A stretch of DNA of 64,000 nt from contig NZ_BMXR01000001.1 of NCBI RefSeq assembly GCF_014651855.1, forward strand, positions 1-64,000. Direction: 5' to 3'. Source of the DNA: Saccharospirillum salsuginis (lineage in GTDB: Bacteria; Pseudomonadota; Gammaproteobacteria; Pseudomonadales; Natronospirillaceae). The notes under the pieces were generated by a model. It was not told the origin of the DNA and did not search any database. It saw only the letters and a program-made list of their open reading frames with translations. Below are positions 62,216 through 64,000 of the stretch, one piece after another (positions within the stretch are counted from its first letter, which is position 1; each line of letters starts with the position of its first letter). Both the position numbers and the translations under genes were made by a program.

Positions 62216-63246
62216 TGATCAAGTCGGTGTGGACACTCTTCCTCACGATTCTGGCCAGCGGCGCAACGCTGGCCCAACCTCATTTCAACGTGCTGGTCTA
62301 TCACCACGTGGCCACGGACACACCGGCCAGCACCACCATCAGCCCCGAGCGTTTCCGCGAACACCTCACCCTGTTGCGCGATGAGGGCTTTTCGGTCGTA
62401 TCGATCGAGGAAGCGCTCGCCGCGGTGCGCGGGGAAGGCTCGGCCAACCTGCCGGAGAAAGCCGTGGTGCTGACCTTCGACGACGCCTACGGCAATATCT
62501 ACGACAACGCCTTCCCGATGCTGAAGGAATTCGACTACCCCTTCACCATCTTCGTGGCGACGGATCCGGTCGACCAGGGCTTCAATGAGATGCTGACCTG
62601 GGATGAACTTCAGTCCCTGCAGGACTGGGGCGTGACCATCGCCAATCACACCCGGGACCACGACTATCTGGTGCGACACCACCCCCGGGACGACGCCTGG
62701 CTGACCTCGGTCCGCGAGAACATCCAACACGCCCAGCAACGCCTGGAAAGCGAGTTGACCGGCGACATCCCCAAGCTGTTCGCCTACCCCTACGGTGAGT
62801 ACAACGCTGCGCTGAAGGAATTACTGGCCGACGAGGGCTACATTGGTTTCGCCCAGCACTCCGGCGGCATTTACAGCGGCAGCGATTTCCATGCCCTGCC
62901 CCGCTTCGCCGCAGCCGGCATTTACGCCAACCCGGAAACACTCCTGACCAAGCTGAACAGCCATCCCATGCCGGTGAATTACGATACCGTACCGGACATG
63001 CTGATCCATGACCCGACACCATCGATGACCATTGAAGTGACCCGTCCGGATGACATGAGTCGCTCATTGAACTGCTTCATCAACGGCAACTGGCAGGACG
63101 CCGAGTGGGAGAATGAAAGCCGGTTCAGCCTCGCCGCACCCGACCCGCTGAGCGAAGGCCGGCATCGCTTCAACTGCACCGCCCAGGCGCGAGACGGCGA
63201 TTTCTTCTATTGGTATTCGCAGCCTTGGTTGATACAGGAAAAGTAA
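62215..63246 (+). CDS. Exported polysaccharide deacetylase
   Basis: A 343-aa protein with a signal peptide (about residues 1-21, ending ATLAQ) and a NodB/PgaB-like deacetylase domain (about 22-225). Motifs are VLTFDDAYGNIYD (catalytic and metal-binding Asp), TIANHTRDHDYL (metal-binding His pair) and FAYPYGEYN. The C-terminal 100 residues are beta-rich, with the Cys pair NCF and FNC. AAGGAG precedes the ATG. The layout resembles the PgaB N-terminal domain, suggesting action on poly-N-acetylglucosamine or a related polymer. Confidence 0.9.
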   Translation: MIKSVWTLFLTILASGATLAQPHFNVLVYHHVATDTPASTTISPERFREHLTLLRDEGFSVVSIEEALAAVRGEGSANLPEKAVVLTFDDAYGNIYDNAFPMLKEFDYPFTIFVATDPVDQGFNEMLTWDELQSLQDWGVTIANHTRDHDYLVRHHPRDDAWLTSVRENIQHAQQRLESELTGDIPKLFAYPYGEYNAALKELLADEGYIGFAQHSGGIYSGSDFHALPRFAAAGIYANPETLLTKLNSHPMPVNYDTVPDMLIHDPTPSMTIEVTRPDDMSRSLNCFINGNWQDAEWENESRFSLAAPDPLSEGRHRFNCTAQARDGDFFYWYSQPWLIQEK

Positions 63247-63287
63247 GTCTTCACGAACCCGTGTGGAAGCCCTTGCTTACCACATAC

Positions 63288-63319
63288 AAAAAAGGCCTGT
63301 ATCAACAGGCCTTTTTTTT
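63288..63319. terminator. Bidirectional terminator
   Basis: AAAAAAGGCCTGT pairs with ACAGGCCTTTTTTTT across a 4-base loop, between the convergent deacetylase and DUF2185 genes. The strong T-runs both ways make it a textbook shared terminator. Confidence 0.92.
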
Positions 63320-63340
63320 GTTTAAAAAACTGATGATTGC

Positions 63341-63673
63341 TCAGTCCGGAATTTCATAGTCGTACACCGGCACCCAATCGTTGCTGTCGGGCAACCGCTC
63401 CCAGACACTGCCGACCTCCGAACGCTGCACCAGATCGACGATACTCGGGTCCAGACGTTCCATGCAGTCCAGCGGCGCAACACAGGCCGCGTCCTCTTCC
63501 ATCAGAAAATCGTCGGTTTCAAAGCCGCTGTAAAATCGAAAGCCGGTGTCGTTGGCGTGCTGGGCTTCTTCTTTATAAAAGAAACGAATGGGTAACGGGC
63601 GCTCATTCAGAATCAAGCTCGATGCCAGGCAGAGGTGGCCCTGATGACGGTGATAACTGACTTGTTCTTGCAT
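63341..63673 (-). CDS. DUF2185 family protein
   Basis: A 110-aa cytoplasmic protein. The DUF2185 pattern is visible in DTGFRFYSGFETDDFLMEED and LDPSIVDLVQRSEVGSVWER. Related sequences include immunity-protein-like (Imm33) and stand-alone proteins; no toxin gene lies beside it. The start at 63673 has a GAGG about 11 bases upstream; longer in-frame starts lack homology. Function unknown. Confidence 0.78.
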   Translation of the reverse strand: MQEQVSYHRHQGHLCLASSLILNERPLPIRFFYKEEAQHANDTGFRFYSGFETDDFLMEEDAACVAPLDCMERLDPSIVDLVQRSEVGSVWERLPDSNDWVPVYDYEIPD

Positions 63674-63937
63674 AACGACAACGACCTCACTGAAATAACT
63701 TGAAACCGGGATCCGTGGCCTACCCTGATACGCAACCGCTACGGGATCCCAGGAGCCTGCGGGACTCCTCGAAGGGCGGCGGATTATAAGCAAGCCACAC
63801 CAAAATGCATCCCGATTCAGAGACCGTTTTCAGCGCGTTTTTATTGGTCGTTGCAAATCAATCAGTTATAAATGTATTTTTTTGTAACGTTTTATTAAGG
63901 TGTCACACAGTGACGACATACTGGCGAGTTGGTGTGT

Positions 63938-63998
63938 CCGCCCCTGTTCCGGGGCGGCTCACAGCGCTATTGGGCGCTCTGTTCGGCATTGTCGAACA
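63938..63998. other. Three consecutive short hairpins at window edge
   Basis: CCGCCCC/GGGGCGG, AGCGC/GCGCT and TGTTCG/CGAACA follow each other within 61 bases. They may be the start of a structured RNA or a leader that continues past the window. 63674-63937 shows no gene. Confidence 0.35.
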
Positions 63999-64000
63999 GA

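Noticed and set aside
63341..63673. Toxin-immunity pair based on the DUF2185 gene
   Set aside because: DUF2185 is related to immunity proteins, but no toxin or secretion gene is adjacent in the window.

Overview
The window looks like a chromosomal segment of a free-living marine or halophilic gammaproteobacterium, probably Oceanospirillales-like. The evidence is GC-rich DNA, the conserved rpsF-rpsR-rplI-dnaB-alr cluster, prkA-yeaH-spoVR, malate:quinone oxidoreductase, ergothioneine and molybdopterin genes, and intergenic palindromes of a kind common in such genomes. The genus is inference. No prophage, integrase, intact insertion sequence or CRISPR array was found; the accessory content is small metabolic islands and non-coding repeats.

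Layout. 0.4-2.6 kb: an ExbB/MotA-like channel and a coiled-coil OmpA/MotB-like partner. 2.7-3.9 kb: a DUF1127 gene divergent from a GcvA-like LysR regulator. 4-9 kb: an acidic lipoprotein divergent from a four-gene operon in which a RstB-like kinase and RstA-like regulator enclose two exported proteins. 9-15.2 kb: two APH-fold kinases, a PlsC-like acyltransferase, egtB-egtD and a UDG-fold protein. 15.3-18.7 kb: the coupled operon moaA-mobA-moaB-moaC-moaD-moaE behind a probable Moco riboswitch. 19-22 kb: a six-heme cytochrome. 22-27 kb: prkA-yeaH-spoVR with a candidate sigma-54 promoter. 27.5-32 kb: ung, an AcuI/YhdH-type reductase, a TIM-barrel isomerase and a PAS-GGDEF-EAL protein. 32-36.4 kb: a purine permease, apt and mqo. 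37-39.4 kb: a secreted cyanophycinase-like lipoprotein with a large insertion. 40.3-44.9 kb: alr, dnaB, rplI, a DUF2232-like gene, rpsR and rpsF. 45.4-47.9 kb: an M48 peptidase and LemA. 48-51 kb: a sulfotransferase, a glycosyltransferase and a deacetylase. 51.5-53.8 kb: a bufferin operon (bufA, bufB, bufC, DoxX). 53.9-58.5 kb: LodB-like and LodA-like quinoprotein genes plus a c-type cytochrome lipoprotein. 58.8-60.7 kb: an ABC-F gene behind a leader peptide and a four-segment attenuator. 60.9-63.7 kb: tRNA-Met, two tRNA-Gln, a sulfurtransferase, a deacetylase and a DUF2185 gene.

The most interesting non-coding signals are four. (1) Eight copies of a roughly 100-117 bp Y-shaped palindrome have a conserved core, but their outer stem arms differ between copies while staying complementary. 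(2) The ABC-F leader has an erm-like arrangement of mutually exclusive pairings. (3) An array of 11-bp-phased Pho-box-like direct repeats lies upstream of the bufferin operon. (4) A 160-bp nested inverted repeat abuts the apt stop codon. Among proteins, the LodA/LodB/cytochrome trio and the interrupted cyanophycinase stand out.
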